From the NCBI GenBank assembly GCA_021784755.1, contig JAJYHM010000042.1, positions 1 to 64,000 of the forward strand: a DNA stretch of 64,000 nt. Reading direction: 5' to 3'. The position numbers were made by a program, and so were the translations under genes. The DNA is from Pseudomonadota bacterium (lineage in GTDB: Bacteria; Pseudomonadota; Gammaproteobacteria; Acidiferrobacterales; Acidiferrobacteraceae). Of the stretch, positions 61,722 through 64,000 are shown piece after piece. The notes below the pieces were generated by a model, which searched no databases, had not been told where the DNA came from, and worked only from the letters and a program-made list of their open reading frames with translations. Numbering within the stretch: position 1 is the first letter of the stretch; every line of letters starts with the position of its first letter.

Positions 61722-61895
61722 ATGGTGAAGGATATCAAGCGGACTCTCATGGGTGTGGGCTTGAGCCTGCTCGTGATTTGGGCTGTGTTGTTCATCATGC
61801 ATATCCTGCTGGCGCTGGTATGGGTATTCTTTTGGGTCGGGCTTGTCGGCATCCTGGTCGCCGTGGTCCTGCACGCGCTGGAGGAGTCCGCCTGA
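61722..61895 (+). CDS. Small membrane protein of 57 residues, unannotated
   Basis: A short frame with good gene signals: ggagagg and ggggg tracts 5-20 bases before ATG 61722, then TGA at 61893. A basic start (MVKDIKRTL) leads into one long or two tight hydrophobic segments (GLSLLVIWAVLFIMHILL and VWVFFWVGLVGILVAVVL) and an acidic tail (HALEESA). Positive-inside rules give a hairpin in the inner membrane. It lies 80 bases upstream of a BI-1 family gene on the same strand and may be co-transcribed with it. No family recognised. Confidence 0.65.
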   Translation: MVKDIKRTLMGVGLSLLVIWAVLFIMHILLALVWVFFWVGLVGILVAVVLHALEESA

Positions 61896-61974
61896 ACCTG
61901 CTTGCGGGAATGTGTTATCGTACGGAAGGTTGGTATCATCGGTTTGCACCGTCATCACGGTAAGGAGGGCCAGA

Positions 61975-62664
61975 ATGGCTCGTTCTAATTGGTATGCGGA
62001 TGTCCCGCCCACGGGCGCTCAAAGCGGTTACGCCGCCACGACGGTCATCCACAAGACTTATTTGTTGCTCGCCGCGACCTTGCTATTCAGCACGTTCACG
62101 GCGACGTTTGGCATGCATTCGCTGTTTGCCTATCAGCATCCGATCATGGTCATGATCGCAGCCTTCGTGAGTTTGTTTGCGGTCGAATGGACGGGGGGCC
62201 GCGGAAGCCCGATGGCCGTCCCGCTGATCTTCGCGTTCACCGGGCTCATGGGCTACTCATTAGGCCCCGCGATCGCCATGTACCTACGGCTGCCGGCGGG
62301 TCCGAACATCGTGGCCGAGGCCTTGCTCGGCACGGCCGTCATATTCGGGAGCCTCTCGATCTACGCGCTGATATCACGCCGCAACTTCAGTTACATGGGC
62401 GGTTTTTTGATGACGGGGCTCGTGATCGTGGTGTTGGCGTCGCTCGCCAACATGTTCTTCCATCTGGCGGGTCTGCAGCTTGTGGTGGCGGGCATGGCCT
62501 TGATCGTGTTCTCGGGGCTTGTGTTGTTCGACACGAGCCGCATGATCAACGGTGGCGAGACGCGCCCCGTGATCATCGCCGTGAGCCTCTACCTCGACGT
62601 CTTGAATATCTTTATGGCCTTGCTCCAGATCCTGGGGGCCCTTCAGGGGGGACGCCGCAACTAA
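61975..62664 (+). CDS. Bax inhibitor-1 / YccA family membrane protein
   Basis: A 229-residue protein with seven hydrophobic segments (for example TYLLLAATLLFSTFTATFG, FLMTGLVIVVLASLANMFF, LQLVVAGMALIVFSGLVLF) and the conserved tail signature FDTSRMINGGETRP then ALYLDVLNIFM-type ending, here SLYLDVLNIFMALLQILGAL. Bacterial members include E. coli YccA, which interacts with FtsH protease, and pH-gated calcium-leak channels. The start is ATG 61975 with a perfect aaggagg. Confidence 0.92.
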   Translation: MARSNWYADVPPTGAQSGYAATTVIHKTYLLLAATLLFSTFTATFGMHSLFAYQHPIMVMIAAFVSLFAVEWTGGRGSPMAVPLIFAFTGLMGYSLGPAIAMYLRLPAGPNIVAEALLGTAVIFGSLSIYALISRRNFSYMGGFLMTGLVIVVLASLANMFFHLAGLQLVVAGMALIVFSGLVLFDTSRMINGGETRPVIIAVSLYLDVLNIFMALLQILGALQGGRRN

Positions 62665-62674
62665 GTCCCCATCT

Positions 62675-62704
62675 CCAGGGCGGCCGCCTTGGCGGCTGCC
62701 CTGG
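62675..62704 (+). terminator. Terminator-like hairpin after the BI-1 gene
   Basis: ccagggcggccgcc and ggcggctgccctgg form a 14-bp stem with one G-U pair and a tt loop, 11 bases past the stop codon. The following tract is gattgaccctttt, a short T-run. Confidence 0.65.
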
Positions 62705-62902
62705 GATTGACCCTTTTCCGATACCTCACGGCTTCATCTCCGACTCGCCCGCAAGCCTGCGACTGTGGTGCTTTTGCCGCTCTCCGCGAACGATAGTATA
62801 GTGACCCGGTCTTGAAAGCCCCGGTCGCAGCCCGCATAGCCGGACGGGCAGCGGGTTTTTGGCGGATACTTTGATCACGGTCTTTACATGGGGAGACGGG
62901 TT

Positions 62903-63415
62903 ATGGGGGGTCAAAGGATGGCACGCTGCGGATGCAAGGTTTTGGCAATGGCGGCTCTGGTCATCGCCGGGCCCGCGGTGGCCGCGCCTTTACCGCCCGC
63001 TTTGCAACAGGCCGTGGCGCGTGGCGCGCATATCTTCAATGACGACAGCTTCGGTAGCCACGTAAAGCCCGTTCCGGATGCCGCGAGCGCATTTGCGGCC
63101 CTGGACGGGGCGCCGCATGGCGGACCCCGCTTCATGACATGCGCAGCCTGCCATATCCATGGGGGGCTGGTCCGCGGACGTCTCCCCGATGGACGCCGAA
63201 TCGCGAGCCTGCGTAACGCCGCTGCCGTGTTCCCGCGCTACAACGTGAAGTCACATCGCGTCATGACCCTGGAAGCCCAGATTCGGCACTGCGTGAGAGA
63301 CGGGATCGTGGGTCGCGCACCGGCCTATGGGAGTTCGACTATGGTCGATCTCGTGAGTTATTTAAAGTCCATTGCTGCAGGTCAGCGGATTGCCATCGGC
63401 GGACCGACCCATTAA
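62903..63415 (+). CDS. Periplasmic monohaem c-type cytochrome
   Basis: About 170 residues, with start candidates at ATG 62888, 62903 and 62918. A signal peptide CKVLAMAALVIAGPAVAA precedes the mature domain. Haem-binding motif CAACH in FMTCAACHIHGG (about residue 77 of the 170), with later segments NVKSHRVMTLEAQIRHCVRD and STMVDLVSYLKSIAAGQ, reminiscent of SoxA/TsdA-type cytochromes where a Met or Cys supplies the second ligand. Only one CxxCH is present. Electron transfer in sulfur-compound oxidation is possible but unproven. Confidence 0.78.
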   Translation: MGGQRMARCGCKVLAMAALVIAGPAVAAPLPPALQQAVARGAHIFNDDSFGSHVKPVPDAASAFAALDGAPHGGPRFMTCAACHIHGGLVRGRLPDGRRIASLRNAAAVFPRYNVKSHRVMTLEAQIRHCVRDGIVGRAPAYGSSTMVDLVSYLKSIAAGQRIAIGGPTH

Positions 63416-63427
63416 AGGTTGGGCGTG

Positions 63428-64000
63428 ATGGCCCGTGGGCGAAAGGCAGCGAGCGTACAAACCATGAATGGTCGGTCTTTACGCGTCTTGTTCGTTGCCT
63501 CGGAATGCGCGCCCTGGGTGAAGACCGGCGGGCTTGCGGATGTCGTGGCAGCTTTGCCCCCGGCGCTGGTAACGGCGGGCCTCGATGTGCGGGTCTGTTT
63601 GCCCTATTACCGGTCGCTGCGTCCTGAGGTGGGCGAGGCGCCGCCGGTGGCGACGGTCGTGGGCGCACTCGTACGCAAGGCGCGCCTCCCTTCAGGCATC
63701 ATCGCTTACCTGATCGATGCCCCCTGGCTCTTCGGGCGCGATGGCGGGCCCTACCAGGATGCCGATGGGAGCGATTGGCCGGATAATGCTCAGCGTTTTG
63801 GGCTCTTCGCGCGTGCCGCAGCCATCCTGGCCTCCGACGAGACACCGCTTTTGTGGCGGCCGGATGTCTTTCACGGTCACGACTGGCAGGCGGGCCTTGG
63901 GCCTTTGTGGCTGAAGACGAGTCTGCCGAAGCCCGCCCCTTCGATCATGACTATCCACAATCTGGCTTTTCAGGGGGTATTTCCAGCGCAGACCATGGAG
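63428..64000 (+). CDS. glgA: Glycogen synthase, 5' part (runs off the window)
   Basis: 191 codons from ATG 63428 (aaagg site), or ATG 63464, with no stop before the end. It is the N-terminal half of a GT5 ADP-glucose starch/glycogen synthase: LRVLFVASECAPWVKTGGLA with the KTGGL substrate motif, DVVAALPPAL, CLPYYRSL, DVFHGHDWQAGLGPLWL and TIHNLAFQGVF. The enzyme elongates alpha-1,4-glucan. The remainder lies outside. Confidence 0.93.
   Translation, partial: MARGRKAASVQTMNGRSLRVLFVASECAPWVKTGGLADVVAALPPALVTAGLDVRVCLPYYRSLRPEVGEAPPVATVVGALVRKARLPSGIIAYLIDAPWLFGRDGGPYQDADGSDWPDNAQRFGLFARAAAILASDETPLLWRPDVFHGHDWQAGLGPLWLKTSLPKPAPSIMTIHNLAFQGVFPAQTME

Overview
The window is a stretch of chromosome from a GC-rich gammaproteobacterium. 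The evidence is gene order: thrS-infC-rpmI-rplT-pheS-pheT-ihfA-merR, tig-clpP-clpX-lon-hupB-ppiD, gloB-yafS-rnhA-dnaQ, and a clustered pelABCDEFG. A complete Pel system with NADH nitrite reductase, a TauE/SafE exporter and a small c-type cytochrome would fit an acidophilic sulfur/iron oxidiser such as Acidiferrobacter. That name is an inference from memory and cannot be settled from the sequence.

Layout. 1-1.7 kb is a decayed accessory patch: an IS200/IS605-type transposase whose HUH motif is broken, and a HigB/HigA-type toxin-antitoxin pair whose toxin gene carries an in-frame amber codon. It lies against the 3' end of tRNA-Asn. 1.9-14.8 kb is housekeeping: aspC and uvrB (divergent), tRNA-Val, the thrS-to-ihfA translation operon (infC apparently starts at AUC), a MerR regulator, a sulfurtransferase and a glutathione transferase. 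14.8-33 kb is the exopolysaccharide region: a GalE-type epimerase, a catalytically complete EAL phosphodiesterase, and a full Pel locus on the minus strand, read pelA, pelB (split into two genes), pelC, D, E, F, G. Upstream is a long divergent control region, then a small outer-membrane barrel gene and a TauE/SafE permease. 33-35.8 kb is a membrane GGDEF-EAL protein. 35.8-47.5 kb holds protein quality control and neighbours (htpG, purC, tRNA-Leu, tig, clpP, clpX, lon, hupB, tRNA-Val, tRNA-Asp, ppiD). 47.5-55.4 kb holds fabI, mltD, gloB, a yafS-like methyltransferase, rnhA, dnaQ, an MFS transporter and an alpha/beta hydrolase. 55.4-64 kb holds a second GGDEF protein (GAF-GGDEF-degenerate EAL), the coupled nirB-nirD-ybiB operon, an unannotated 57-residue membrane protein, a Bax-inhibitor-1 family protein, a monohaem cytochrome c and the start of glgA.

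The most interesting theme is a self-contained c-di-GMP/Pel circuit. PelD keeps the RxxD inhibitory-type site used to bind c-di-GMP. Two proteins with intact GGDEF and I-site motifs have EAL domains that lost catalytic residues. The one EAL protein with all catalytic residues lies directly behind pelG on the same strand, where it could act as negative feedback. The GalE next to it has a Cys at the position that sets substrate size in GalE enzymes, which predicts that it can make UDP-GalNAc, the main Pel precursor. PelB, normally one protein spanning the periplasm, is here an inner-membrane-anchored TPR protein plus a separately secreted TPR-barrel protein.
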